From Syngnathus acus (lineage: Eukaryota > Chordata > Actinopteri > Syngnathiformes > Syngnathidae), in contig NC_051098.1 in assembly GCF_901709675.1 (NCBI RefSeq), positions 11,190,918 to 11,254,917 of the forward strand: DNA of 64,000 nucleotides, given 5' to 3'. Shown here piece by piece: positions 36,173 to 49,400 of this stretch. Under the pieces are notes generated by a model, which was given only the letters and a program-made list of their open reading frames with translations, made no database searches and was not told the DNA's origin. Position 1 is the stretch's first letter, and each line of letters begins with the position of its first letter. The position numbers and the translations under genes are program-made.

Positions 36173-39100
36173 TTACTTGGACCATGTGGGCGGACTGGCC
36201 TAATAAAAAAAGATGACATACATTAATAATTGTCATTCATTATAGGCCTGAAGGATTTAGAAGAATAATCAAATTGGGATTTTTTTTTTTTTAATTTCCT
36301 GGGATTTTTTAAATGTTCTGCTTTTATTCATTAGCACAAGCGTGTTACCTGTGCCATGGTTTCAAAACTCCCACAGAGGTATCGGTCAGATCCTTCATCT
36401 TCATGTCTCCTAGCTTCTGAGACATACAATCGGCAAACGTGAAATATTGCACACGCTCTGCATCATTAAACTTAGCGGTGGGTCTCTAAGTACGACGATT
36501 TCACAAACCTCAGGTTTGAAAAAATTGACGTTCTTCTGATCTTAGGTTGCCCCTCTTCTTTCTCCTTGTGGGCACATTCTGTTAGTTCCTCCTTCTGGTC
36601 AGACATCAACAATGGGTCCTCGTCTCTCCTCTTGACCAGCAGACACTGGCGCAAAGCCCTTAACAGGTCCACAGATTGGATCGTCATTTGATACTTCAAA
36701 CTTTTGTGAAAACAACATGAATATGATTTTTTTTGGGGGGGGGGGGGCGAGATATGTTTTCATTTTTCATTCCTCAGTCAAGTCAAAGGAGTCTAAAAAT
36801 ACAACAACTGGTTCTTGAAGCAAAAATGAAGCTTCATTTTGCCATCACGAGTGTCAACTTCAGTAGCACCACACAAACGTGATTAAATACGTAAGCCTAC
36901 CTCTGCCTTTCCTTGGACTCAAACTTCAGTTTCTTCTCCTCTTCTCCCCTCAGGCTCATTTGACGAAGCCGCAATTTTTTTTCTTTCTTGCTGGATATTC
37001 TCTCCATCTCCTCGTCTTTCTCGCTTCGCTGATCCAGTTGGAAGACGCCCATTTTTTTATTCCTGACCTGCTCCAACTCCTCTTCTTCCGCTCTCCTCAG
37101 CTCCTCCTGGCGGAGATGCATTCTCTTCTCCTTCTTCCTTTTTAACTTCTCCATCTCCTCCTCCTCTTCTCTTCTGAGCCTCTCCTGACAGAGACGCATT
37201 CTCTGCTCTTTTTCCCTCCTTAGCTTGACCATCTCCACCTCCTCCTCCCTCCTAAGCTCATCCAGACAGAGACGTATCCTCTTCTCCTTCTCCTTCTGCA
37301 AGCGCTCCTCCTCCTCCTCTCGCTTGAGTTCCTCCAGGAGCCGACGCATTCTTTTCTCCTTTTCCGTTTTGAACTGTTCCGCTTCTCTCTCTTCCTCCTT
37401 CTTCAGTTCCTCTTGGCGTAAAAGCATTCTCTTTTCCTTTTCCCTCTTTAACCTCTCCAACTCTTCCTCTTCCTCCTTCGTCAGCTCCTCCCGGCGAAGA
37501 CGTGTTCTTTTCTCCCGCTCCTTCTTCAATCGCTCCTCCTCTTCCTCTCGAATCAGCTCCATTTTCCGGAGACACGCTCTTTTCTCCTTCTCTCGGTTCA
37601 ACCGCTCCTCCTCCTCATCTCGCCACAGCTTCTCCTGCAGGAGGCGTGTCCTCTTCGCCTTCTCCCACCTCAAGCGTGCCACCTCGTCCTCCTCCTCTCG
37701 CTTCAGCTGCTCCCTGAGGAGCTGCGTCTTCCTCTCCTTCTCCTGTTTTAACAAACGCGCCTTCTCGTCTTCTTTACTCCTGAGCTCCTCCTGGCAGAGA
37801 AAAATTCTCGCTGCCTTTTCCCTTTTCAACCGCTGCAGCTCCTCACTTTCCTGTCTCCTCAGCTCCTCCTGGCGGAGAAGGGTTCGATGCTCTTTTTCCT
37901 TTTTCAACCGCTCCATCTCCTCCTCTTCCTCTTTACTCAGTTCCTCGAGGCAAAGACGTGCTGTCTCTTTCTCCTCGTCCTCCGTACTCGTGTTGTCTTG
38001 ATCGAGATGCAATGGCTTCGGTTTCTCTTGTTTCAAATACTCTGCATGCACCTTCTCACTCTTCAAGCATTCCTCATCTGCTCGTATCTTCTGGAGTTGC
38101 GTTTTTGCTTTCCACCCTTTCTCTACTCCTTCATCCTGATCTTCTTGGCCTGACTGAGTTAGCTTGGCACTGGCCTCTTCACTTGGCTGATTGTCCTTTT
38201 CCCTCACTGATGACTCTGCATCCTCCTCTTTGATGAGCTCCTCCGGACACACCAATGTTCTCTTGATCTTCTCCCCCTCTTGGCGGAAGCGCAACCGTGT
38301 CTCCGTTTCAGTCCTCGACTTCTCGACGCTTTCTTCGTGCTCTCTCTTCAGCTTTTCCTGCCGGCCACGCATTTTCTTCAGCTTCTCCCTTTTTAACATG
38401 TCCTCTTCGTCTCTCTTCAGCTTATTCTTCTGCTGACACGTTCTCGCCTCTTTCTCCTTTTTCAGAAGCTGTGCCTCCGCTTCCTCCTCCTTCCTCAGTT
38501 CCTCTCGTAAGAGACACATTCTACTTTCTTTCTCCTTCTTCATACGTTCCACCTCCTCCTCCTCTTCTCGCCGCAGTTCGTCGTGGCAAACGCCGATTCG
38601 AATCTCTTTCCTCCTCTTCAAATGTTTTGCATTCTCCTCTTCCTCTCTTCGGAGCTCCTCCACGAAAACGCTCATTCTTTCCTCCATCTCTGTCTTGAAT
38701 CGCATCTGCTTCTCCAGAATGAACTGCTCCACCTCCTTGGCTTCTTTCCTTTTCAGCTCGTGCAGGTGGAGCTGCAATCGGTTCTCCCTCTCGGTCTCCA
38801 GACGCTCGGCCGCCTCGTCCTTCACTCTCCGCAATTCCTCCAGGTGGAAGTGCATCTGTCGCTCTTTCTCCTTCTTCAAGCACTCAAACTCCTCGTTGAC
38901 TTCTTTGTTGAGTTCCTCCAGGTAGAGTCTGACTTTTGCCTCCTTCACCGTCTTCAAACGCTCCAGCTCCTCTTCTTCCTCCCTCATCAGCTCTTGCTGT
39001 TGAAGACGCATTCTCTTCTCAAAGTCAATTTTCAAACGCTCAGCCTCCTCTTCTTCCTCTCTCCTCAGCACTCCCTGGCAGAGGTTCATTCTTGCTTCCT

Positions 39101-42100
39101 TTGCGGTCTTCAAACGCTGCAGCCCGTCTTCCTCCTCGCGGCTGAGCTCCTGCTGGCGAAGACGCAATCTCATTTGCATTTGTTCTTTTTTGGTTCTCTC
39201 CTCCTCCTTCAACTTCTCCACCTCCTCTTCCTCTCGCCTTAGCTTCTCTCGGCAGTGCCGCATTTTCATTTCAACTTCCTGTTGGAAGCGCTCCATCTCC
39301 TCCTCCTCCACCCGACGCAACTTCTCCCAGTTGAGACGCACTTGGACGTCTTTTTCAGCCTTCAACTGCTCGGCGGCCTCCTCTTCCTCCTTCTTCAGCT
39401 CGGTCCTGCGGCGATGTACCCTCGTCTCCTTGGCTGTCTTCATCTGCTTGACCTCCGCCGCTTCCTCTTTTCTCAACTTGTCTTGACGAAGGCCCACTCG
39501 CGTCTCCTTCTCCGTCTTCAACCTCTTCATCTCCTCCTCTTCCTCTTTGCGGAGAGTCTCCTGGCAGAGCTGCAACCTCTTTTCCATCTCTGACTTTACT
39601 CTCGAGCCCTCCCTCTTCAACTCCTCCACCTCTTTTCCTTCCGCTTTCTTTAACTCTTGCCAGCAGGCACGCATTCGAGCATCCTTTCCTGCCTTCAACT
39701 CTTCCGCTTCCTCCTTTTCCTCCCCTCTTAGCTTCTCCTGGTAGAGTTCCATTTTTACTTTCTTTTGCGCGTTCAGTTGCTCAAGCTCTCTCTCTTCCTC
39801 TCTGGCGAGTCTATCCCGGTGGTCGGACATTCTTTCCTCCAGCTCGCTCTTCAACTGCTCTGCCTTCTCCTCTTCTTCTCTCCTCAGCTTCTCCTGGTGC
39901 AGTTGAATTCTCGTCTCAATTTCAGTCTTCAACCTCTTCGCCTCCTCGTCTTCCTCTTTCATCAGCTCTTCCCGGAACGAGCACATTCTCATTTCCATTT
40001 TTGTTCTTAAGTCGGCCACCTCGTCTTGTTCTCGCCTTAACTTCTCCTTGCAGAGGTTGATCTCCATTTTTATCCTGGTCTCCTCCCTCTTCAACTCCTC
40101 AACCAGCGCCTCTTCCTCTCTTCTCAGCTCCTGTTGGCGATCTTGCATCCTTGCCTCCTTCTCAGTCTTTAAGATGTTCACCTCTGCCTCTTCCTCTTGA
40201 ATCAGCTCCTGTTGGCGATCTTGCATCCTTGCCTCCTTCTCAGTCTTTAAGATGTTCACCTCTGCCTCTTCCTCTTGAATCAGCTCTTCTTGGCAGAGAT
40301 GCACTCGCGACTGCTTCTCTTGTTTCAACCGCTGGAGCTCCTCCTCTTCATCTCTCCTCAGCTTCTCCATTCTCTTCTCCTTGTCCTTGGTTATCTTCTC
40401 TTGTTCCTCCTCTGCCCTTTGCATTTGTTCCTCTTCTTCCTCTCTTCTTTGCTGTTCCCGGTGCTGAGACATCCTTGCCTCTTTGTTTGCCTCTAATCGC
40501 TCCAACTCTTCCTCTTCCTCTCTCCTCACCTCCTCCCGGTGAAAACGAATTTGCTCCTCCTTTCCCTTCTTCAAGCGTTCTTTCTCCTCCTCTTCCTCTT
40601 CCATCATCTTTTGATGAAAAAGATCCATTCTGGCCTCCTTGTCCCGTTTGAAGTTATTCGCTTCCTCCTCCTCCTCTTTCTTCCTTTCCTCCAGACGGAG
40701 ACTTGTTCTCATCTCTTTCTCTCTCATGAACTCTTCCACTTCTTCATCCTCTTCTTTTTTCAGGAGGCACATCCTCTTTTCTTTTTCCCTCTTAAACTGT
40801 GCAACTTCTTCCTCTTCCGCTTTCTTCAGTTTCTCCAAGTGGAGCTGTCTTCTCAACTCTTCCTCCTCCCCTTCCTTCCTACACTTCTCCTGCCACAAAT
40901 GTCTTCTCATCTCCCTTTCCTTTTTGAAATGTTCCACCTTCTTCTCTTCTTCCGTACTCAGTTCCTCCTTATAGAGCGATATTCTACTTTCCATCTCCTT
41001 CTTTAAGCGCTCCATCTCCTCCTGTTCCTTTCTCTTCAGCTCCATCTGATATTGATGAGTTCTCATTTCCTTTTCCTTTACGAAGCGCTCTGCCTCCACC
41101 TCTTCCTCTCTCTTTAGCTGCTCGAGGTAGCAGGAGATCCGCAACGCTGTCTCCTTTTTCAAGAGCTTCATCTCCTCCTCTTCTTTCTTAAGGTGTTCCT
41201 TATGGAGTCGACCTTCTTCCTCTTTGTTCCCGGTCAAACTCTTGACCACTTTCTTTACGAGTTCTTTGTGGGGGAGATGCTTTTGTATATCCATTTCACA
41301 TTTCAAGTGCCACACCTCACCCTCATCCCCTCTCTCTTTTTGGAGAAGATGGATTTTTGTCTCCTTGCTCATGACATCTGTGCCCTCCTTCCCATCTTCC
41401 TTGCTTCTTTTCTCTTTCTTGACATTTTTCTGTCTATAATCACCCTTTTCCTTTTCATTCTTCCTCTCACTCATCTCTTCTGAGTTGCTTTGATAGTTTT
41501 GGTTTTCTTCCACTGTGCTCTCAAATTTTGAAGGCCTAGGTAATAGAATACCAATGTTAACAGCTTTTTGAGGTTATTTTTAAACAAAAGAAAAGTCAAT
41601 GTTAATGTACTTCAGGAATACTTAAGGTTTGACTACATACAAAAATGTTAATGGTACACTTTACATACCTCATCCCAATCTCAGCCTTCTCACACGTTCC
41701 TTCTTCATTGCGCACCTTTTCAATATCTTTTGCCAAAATATGGGAATCCTGCAGATCTCCCAACATCTTTTGGAGACAACAAAATAACCCGTCGTTCAGT
41801 CGCTGACATATCAAGCTTTGATACAGCTCAATGAAAGTGAGCGGATGGGAAACACGCACCTGCTGCTGTACTGTTTCCGTAATAGTCTTTGAAATTTCTT
41901 CAGATGAATCCACACGAATACTTCGTGAATTCTTCTGTACATGCGCAGAGAGAAATCAACAAACATATGGTGCACTTTTTCAAATCAAATCAAGCAGACA
42001 AACTTGGAAACCAATTTTGTGTGTGCTAATTTTGAGTGTTACCTTCCCCCTTTTATTTCCCTCCTTTTTGTCTTTGACTTTCTTCTTGCTCTTCTTCACC

Positions 42101-45100
42101 ACCGAGGGCCCATCGACAGCGGCGCGCTGGATACGCTCACGCTCCTGAACCACCAGCTGACTGTAGTGCATTCTTGAAGGGTGTTCCCAAACGCACGTGT
42201 CTAATTGGCAGTTGTGGAAGTAAATGTTTCCACTTTCATCTTCTCTGGAGGGATCAAGTCACAAGAGAGTACATGAACAGGTGTTTTCCATGGTAATATA
42301 AAACAAATACTGTAGTCCACAACCTGCTAGATGAACTCATTGTGGCAATGGTTGCCCATACTATCATTTTCCAACGTTCAGTACTATTTAACGTAAAACA
42401 ACCATATTAACATGAAACTATCAAAATATTTGTCCTTTTTCAGGTGTACAAAATTAATTTTCCTAAATTCCAAAAGTTATGAATTTCAGAAAAAGTGCTA
42501 CATGGCAGTCGTAAGAAAAAAAAAAGAAAAAAACTCAGAATCTTTTCCTGATTGTGCATCTTGTCTTACCGCTCTAACCATCCCGGAGGCAGTTTTTCAT
42601 CTATGGCCTCCTTGGCAAGCCACATAAGCTCTGGCTCTCTCTCTGGATCTATGCCTATGTCACGAGCATATTGCATAATCTCTGAAAAGCAAATTAAAGA
42701 GATACATGGAAATTGAGAATTTGTCGTAATGTAACGCCCCGCTGATTTCCTTTCAGATCCATCCGATAGAGCATGAAGAACTAATATTATATTTCGTTGC
42801 TAATGATTTGATGACATGACAAAATAATATCAAAAAGCACTTGAAATCAACTTTTCCCCGAAGAACGCTGTTAAATTAAGTGCCCTAAGTTTTTAATGTT
42901 GGTAATGTTGATCATTGTAGCGTGTACCTTCCTCAGGAAGTTCTTCATCCTTGTGCTCTTCGTGGGTTTGTAGACTGCTTGTGCTTGCTCCAGACACAAG
43001 GTGGCTAATAAAGGAAGGGTTAAATTACCTTCTGTTTGAATAGGAAACAATAATAAATGACTGAACCAGTCTGGAATCAAAAAGTACAATGATGTATCAC
43101 TGATATAGTTCCCCAGGAGTAAAGTAAGAGTACGCAAACCTCTTGGTAGCGTCAATGTCCCATTTTTCTTTGGCATCAGTCTCCAGTCGACTGCCACAAA
43201 TCCAGCTGCCAGAGACACCAAACTCTGCTTGTTGCTTCGAGACAGAAAACAGGATAAAACAACTTTTCAGTTAAGGGTTTCTGGAAAACAATTGGAATGG
43301 TCGGTAGATGTCAGGAGTGTCAAATCCAGGTATATAAAGTAAAACCCTGCCACAGTTTGGCTTTAGCCACAAGTGCTTCTTATCAACCGAGTTAGCAGGT
43401 GATCGAGCTCTTGGAAGCTAGCGAGCTCCTGGTTTCCACTTTCTGGACCTGTCACCTCTGATAAATGCGATGCAAGATTTGTTATTTGGTTTGGTGAGTG
43501 GCAAACTGCGCACGTACCTGTTGCAGTGTGGTTTCAATACTGTGGTTGTCATGATCGATCACTTCTGGCTTGCTCCTCTCCTCAGTTGAGTCAGCATCAG
43601 CACCTCTGCAATCCTTTTTTGCACACATGTAGTACCTTGACATTGTCTTAAAAGGTGCTCTTTTTGCAAAAAAAAAAATGGGACTGTAATAACCCACGTG
43701 TATTTATCCCTTCAAAGTTAAAGGTGGAATATACAGTTTAAAAACAATTGGTCATACGAGCATGAGTTAAAAGGTTCACACTTACGCTGTTTGTTTTCTC
43801 CGTGTGTTGTTTGCCTTCCGATGCCAAGACAGCAGCCTGCTGTAAGCGCTCACGCTCCTGAGCCACCAATTTGCGGTAGTGCGCATCGCAAGGATGTTCC
43901 CATGTAGATGTGGCTGAATGGTAGTTGTAATAGAAAATATCCTCACTTTCCAGGCTGTGGAGATGTATAGTCAGCATTTTTTATGAATTACTGTACTAGC
44001 AATAAGTTGTGCATCTTGGGTGTGTTTGGTGGTTTTTTTTCACAAGCTATGGTGAAATATGTGTCATTTATTTTTTTAAAAGCGCAATTACACTTTCAAA
44101 GAAATCCAATCTGGAGGAAGTCGGGCAAACATGGCCTCCTTGGCAAGATACATCAGGCCAGGCTCTTTCTCTGGATCGATGCCCATATCCTGAGCATATT
44201 CCTTGATGCCTGACAAAGTAGTAGAAAAACAAAGCAAACAAAGACCGTCGGAATATTAGCATAGAATATTATAAGAACGAGTGTCAGCGTCTTGAATTGC
44301 AAGTTAAGACCGATATTTAGTCTTGTAGCACAAAGTTAAGTCAATGCATTTAAAAGGTAGGTTTGATTATGGGCAATAGATTTTGTACCTTGTTCAGAGA
44401 ACTCAAATTCTTCATCTGGGTGCTCCTCAAGGATTTGCAGTCCACCTTTGGTTGCTGCACATTCAAGGTAACTGACAAAAACAAAATGAGATATTTCTGT
44501 AAAGTTGAAACAGTAATTTTAGAAATATGACCACATGTGAGAATAACATTCCAACAAACCTTTCAGCTGCTGTGATGTTCTTATTCTTCACTTCTTGCTC
44601 CTCTTCTTCAACTACTCGCTCTAAAAGATCAGAGCTGAAAAACTCTCCCGATAGCTTTACAAGAGATGGAAACAATTGACAAAATTATGACAAAAGTAGG
44701 CATGTCATACGCAGGGACGTACCTGTTGCTGTGGTGAATCGCAACCGCGGTCCAGAGAACTAGCCATGCTAAAACTTTCTTCTGCTGGTTCTAGATCGGT
44801 GTCCCTTGAGCTCTAAGGTGTAACCGGATGCAAAAAATACCTTATGAAGGTTAAAGATGGGCATAAAAAGCCAGTTCTATTAACTGTGTGGAATTACTTG
44901 ATTATGTCTCGAGTCTTGGATGTTATTATGGATCGTAGATAATATCCTTCAATTCTTAAATTGTGGGAACTATTCAATTGACTATAGGTTAAAAAGGATT
45001 AGGTAAGCAGTGGCATTCGGTTTTACATTTTATAAATCTTCATTCAAATTCGGCTTGGTAGTATCAACTTACTCCTGTTTTGAGTGATTCGTTCGTCCTT

Positions 45101-45721
45101 TTCTTTACCTCCAGTTTTTCCTTCACTTTTTTATTCTTCACAATAGGAATCCCATCAACAGCTGAATTGAGGAGACGCTCGCGCTCTTGAACCACCAGCT
45201 GACAGTAGCGCGCTTTGCAGGGATGTTCCCGAATGGATGTGTCTAATTGGCAGTTGTAGTAGGACATTTTTCCACTCTCATCCTCACTGCAGGTATCAAG
45301 TCAGAAGATTTAAGTCAAAACAAAGATCACAAGCTCCAATTTATACATTCACATAAAGCTGATATCTCCTTGAACGGCGAATGCTTGTGAACATTTGGGG
45401 CTTTGGTCATTTTTTTATTTTTTTACATATGCCTTTCATATATATTTTATTATTTTTAGTGATTTACCGTTCTAACCATCCTGTCGGTAGTTGGGTAACC
45501 ATGGCTTTCTTCGCAAGCCACATAAGCTCTGGCTCTTTTTCTGGACTAATTCCGATGTCTTGCGCATATTCCTTGAGCTCTGGTGGAGAAAAAAATAATC
45601 AGTTGAGAAATGACATCTGGACAACTGATTAGTAAAGCAGTTTACCCTTTTCAGAGAATTTAATTTTGTCCTCACTGCGTTCCTCGACGACCTCCGTGCC
45701 GTGCATGACTGCTGCAGCCAT
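36173..45721 (-). CDS. cep164: CEP164-like protein, tandem copy B (three WW modules and a giant coiled-coil exon)
   Basis: CEP164 is a mother-centriole distal-appendage protein needed for ciliogenesis. Exons: 45721-45646, 45579-45468, 45286-45073, 44812-44723, 44654-44560, 44471-44389, 44209-44092, 43954-43786, 43613-43518, 43234-43140, 43004-42928, 42681-42570, 42244-42043, 41934-41860, 41826-41669, 41535-36901, 36700-36509, 36409-36349, 36199-36173 (2,228 aa). Exons 2, 7 and 12 encode the CEP164 N-terminal motif (for example [36 protein letters not shown]), each ending in the first WW tryptophan (LPxxW). Exons 3, 8 and 13 complete the WW domain ([14 protein letters not shown] in exon 8). 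Exon 16 is 4,635 nt of 26-residue Glu/Arg/Lys repeats. Exon 17 ([13 protein letters not shown]) also has a counterpart in copy A. The start [12 protein letters not shown] is the first ATG of exon 1. Human CEP164 has one WW domain and is smaller, so this copy is expanded. The acceptors at 43613, 41826 and 36409 are chosen on phase and are the weakest points. Confidence 0.83.
36905..41200 (-). repeat. 26-residue (78-bp) coding repeat array in the giant exon of copy B
   Basis: The exon is a near-continuous array of 26-codon units of the form [21 protein letters not shown] plus about five charged residues. Consecutive units such as [20 protein letters not shown] and [20 protein letters not shown] are exactly 26 residues apart; some units are 23-24. 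By eye there are about 50 units. A diverged stretch without clear repeats lies at about 37970-38360. One pair of adjacent units is identical at the DNA level. Confidence 0.85.
40131..40286 (-). repeat. Perfect tandem duplication of one 78-bp unit
   Basis: Bases 40131-40208 and 40209-40286 read identically on my comparison (both start CTGTTGGCGATCTTGCATCC and end TTGAATCAGCTC on +). The translated units both contain [18 protein letters not shown]. The unit is exactly 26 codons, so the duplication keeps the frame. It must be much younger than the rest of the array. Confidence 0.95.
42043..44812 (-). repeat. Tandemly duplicated five-exon block inside CEP164-like copy B
   Basis: Two successive blocks (44812-43786 and 43613-42043) share the same five-exon order and phases. 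They have a 0-0 exon ending in QQ/QQQ (90 and 96 nt), a 0-2 exon of exactly 95 nt ending AER/TKR, a 2-1 exon with an EEH...DEE motif (83 and 77 nt), a 1-2 exon with the CEP164 motif and LPPxW (118 and 112 nt), and a 2-0 WW exon ending in a Lys-rich tail (169 and 202 nt). A partial block (1-2 and 2-0 exons) starts the gene, and QQQ plus 0-2 exons follow the second block. This is classic phase-compatible exon-block duplication. Confidence 0.85.
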
Positions 45722-46494
45722 GTTGCCTTGCAGGGTTTACAAACTAGTCGGTATTTGTTTTACTCAGCTTGACATTTAACAACAGTTACGAACGCATTCC
45801 ATTCATGGCGAAGACAGCGAGAATCTTTTCGGGAAACTTGGCTTAAGTCAAGCTATTTCGTCACGGTGTCGTCGTCACAAAGGTTGTCAGTCCGTCATAA
45901 AATGTCTCTTTCAAGTGGGGTGAAACGGAAAGGTTTTGTCCATCGCACGTCCAATCGCTCCTCCACTTTGGTCACATTAGAATTTGTTCAGTAACTAAAC
46001 GCATAGTTTTATTAACTTATTTTATTAGATGTTTAAAAAAAAAAACAAAAACATGAAATTATATACGTAGAATCGTCACGGAGTAAATAATTGCAATAAT
46101 ATTGTTTTAAACATTATGCTTACAAAAATATGCAATTAAATCCAGAATTTAGGTAAAAATCACCATTTGGATTATTTCTGTGTTGAATCTAGAAATTGGG
46201 TCATGGTTTTTTTTCCGAAAAGGATGAATGTTTTTTTTTTTCATACGAGTTTTACTTTTATAATTAATAGACCCTATTGAAATAAATAAACCTTTCTATC
46301 ATTCTAATATATTAAGGCACTTTTATAATTTTAGATAAGATTAAATATTTGTTTTCCTACTGCTTCTGGAATCTCTGATTTGAGCGAAACAATGCATTTA
46401 TTTGCTATTTTTGACTTCACCGGACTGATATTCTACAGAAAGAGTTTTGCAGAATAAAATGTACACACTGCATCAACTACTCATTAGATTGCCT
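45722..46494. other. Intergenic region between CEP164-like copies A and B
   Basis: Only 773 bp separates the stop of copy A from the start codon of copy B. It must hold the copy A 3' UTR and the copy B promoter. It is AT-rich toward copy A. The sequence just upstream of copy B (about 45780-45960) is less AT-rich and has no TATA box, which is where I would expect the promoter. Confidence 0.5.
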
Positions 46495-49400
46495 TCACAG
46501 TGGAGAAGCAGTCCATTGTGAATTTTGTCTTTGGAAACGATAAACCGTGATCTCATTGGATCTATTCAGGCCCAGCTGATTACAATAGGCTACAGAAGTA
46601 TTCATCGTGTATCTTTCTCTCAAGGATGTGGTGATGAAGGGGTTTGCAGGCAGTGTTGCTTTTGCATGACTGAGCAGGGACTCTGAGGTAGCCAATGAGG
46701 GATGAGTGGTGCTGTAGGTAGGTGTGGTGTTCCTGGGATGGGGAGCTGCCAGAGTCGGCCTAAAGGGTGAGGGATATGCAGTTTTGGTTCTCTGAGAAGT
46801 TGATTTGAAAGCACTAAATATCTCGTGTTGGGGCTCCGGAGCTATGGATAAGAAATAAGAGACAGTTAAAGTTGTATTGTAGTTATACTTAGTATTTTGG
46901 GTTGTCAATAAAAAGTGTAATAAGAGCAATACTACCTGGCCCATTTGTTGGTGAAAAAGTGCTGCGGAACTCCAGGTTGAAACTCTTCTCCCGTGCATGC
47001 TGAGAGATCATCTAAATCAGGAAATTGCTTGGTTTACCCCATTGGACATTTCAATACCATTTCAAAAATAACTTGGCTATAGGTTATTTATTGATCAACT
47101 CTAGGAGTACAGCAATAAAATAAAAAATAAAAATCATTCTTTCACGATAGTGTGCTCTATATGTGCAAAATGGGTAGGGAGACAAAAAGATGAAAGTATT
47201 TAACAGGTACCATACCTCTGGATTTAAACATGTCAGGTTCTCTGTCCTGTCTTCCTGAAATCTGGTTCTCAGTTCATGCAGGTCCTCTTCTGGCTCCGCC
47301 TTAATGCGCTCAAAGAAGTGCCTCCTTTCAGCCTTCATGTTGTCATTTTCAACTTCCCGTTCGTCTTCGATTGCGAGGCAAAGCGCTCTGATGGCAGCTT
47401 TACGGTCCTGCCTGAACCCAAGCGCGATCACACATCATCAGTTTTCTCAGCCTTTCCTTTGCACTGTTTTGTGTTTGTGTGAAAATGTATGCCAAACCTG
47501 AACTGTAATTGATCTTCATCTCTATCCATCCAGGCAGATTCTGTTAATTGCTCCTTCTCAAACATTTTGTCCAACAGGGTCTCCTCATCTCTTCTCTTGA
47601 CCAGGAGATACTGCCGCAAAGCCCTTTATGTGAGCAATCGATTAAATATTTTGATACTTGTAAAACAAACGATGATGAATGCCTTACACAAATACATTTT
47701 CATAGAACAAATACAATTCTCCTACTTCAGCCTTTCCTTGTACTCAGTCTTGAGTTTTCTCTCCTCAGTTTCCCCCCACTGGTTTATTTGTCGGAGCCGA
47801 GTTCTCTTCTGCTTCTCAGCCTTCAATTTGTTGATCAACTCCTCCGTTTCTCTCTTCAGCTCATCCTGGAGACGATCCATTCTATTTTCACTTTCGGCCT
47901 TTAACTGCTCTGCGTCGTTATCCTCCTCTGTCTTCAGATTATCTTGAGAGTAATGCGTTGGCTTCACCTCCATTTTGAACTGCTCGTCCTCGTAGTCTTC
48001 AGCGTTCCTCGATGTTTCCTGGCTGTGACGTGTTCTCTGAACCTGAACCTCCTCCTGGAGATGAGAGGTCTTCTCTTTTTCGTTCCTTGATTGTCCTACC
48101 TGGGCCGTTTCCTCTGCTGCCTCCTTGTCCTCTTTCCGCAGGTCCTCTCGAGTCCTTTCCTCGTCCTCTCGAGTCCTTTTCTCCTCCTCTCCGTGCTTGT
48201 TCTGTTCCTCCTGGTGGAGCCAAGTTCTTCCCTCATTTCCCCACTTGGATTGCCCATCTTCAGCCTCACTCTGCATCTTCTCATGTAGGAGACTCATTCG
48301 CATCTCTTTGTCTCTCTTCAGCCTCTCTGCCTCCTCCTCTTCCTCTTGCTTCAGTTTTTCCAGAAGGAGACAAATTCTCTGCTCCTTTGCTCTCTTTAAA
48401 TTGTCTGCCTCAACTTCTTCATCTCTTCGGAGCTTCTCTTTGTACTGGCGCATTCTTGTGTCCTTTTCTCTTTGTAACTCCTCCACTTCCTCTTCTTCCT
48501 CTTGCTTCAGTTTTTCAGTGATAAGAAAAATCCTTCTTTGTTTTTGCCTTTTTAAAAACTCCTCCTCTTCCGCATCATCTTTTCTTACCTCCTGCTGGAC
48601 ATGCGTTTCATTTTCCTGTTTTGACCTTTCTACCTGCTTCTGACTCCCCACCGGGCCTTCCTTTTCCTCATCTCCTGAGGAGCACCATATCTCATCTTCC
48701 TCATCCCCCACTTCATCTTCATGGAAACTTGTTTGTGTTTCAATTTTTTTTATCAATCTAAATTTGATATCTTCCTCTGTGCAAATCCCTGATTTTGTCT
48801 TCTCTTTCTCTGGACGTTCTGCCTCATCCTCAGTCTCCTTCAACCCCCCCTCGCTGAGCGACATTCTCAGCCCATTTCTCAAGCTCCCTTCCTCTTCATC
48901 CTCATTTCTCAGTTCATCCTTAGGGAGCTCCCCTTTAAACGTCTCCTTCCTGCGTGGCCACGATTTTGCCTTCTCTCTCTCAAACTGCTGTTCCTTATCC
49001 TCTTTCCTCATCACCTTCTTCAGATGGAGCTGCATCTGCCCCTTTTCCTGCTCATCATCACTTCTCGACTCATCTTCGCGGAGCATTCTCTTTCTCTCGA
49101 TCTCCCTCCTAAAGAGCTCTTTTGCTTCTTTCTTTGTGCTGCGCTCCTTCATACGAGGCCATGTTTTTGTCTTCTCTCGCTCCGACTGTTGTGCCTCATC
49201 CTCTTCTCTCCTCAGCTCCACCTGGCGGACCAACGATAGGATCTTCTCCTTGTTGAAGAGCTCTCCCTCATCATCTTCACTTCTGGAGCCCTCTTTATGG
49301 AGACTTGTTTGCGTCTCCGTTCCCCCTATGAAGAGCCCTTTCACTCCTTCCCTTGAGCCGTGCTCCTTCCTGCAGGGCCACGATCTCGTCTTCTCTCTCC

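Noticed and set aside
37225-41010. Many plus-strand ORFs of 60-260 codons rich in Ser, Leu, Phe and Pro across the CEP164-like giant exons
   Set aside because: They are complements of Glu/Lys/Arg-rich repeats (GAG/AAG read as CTC/CTT), occur in all frames, and carry the same 78-bp period.
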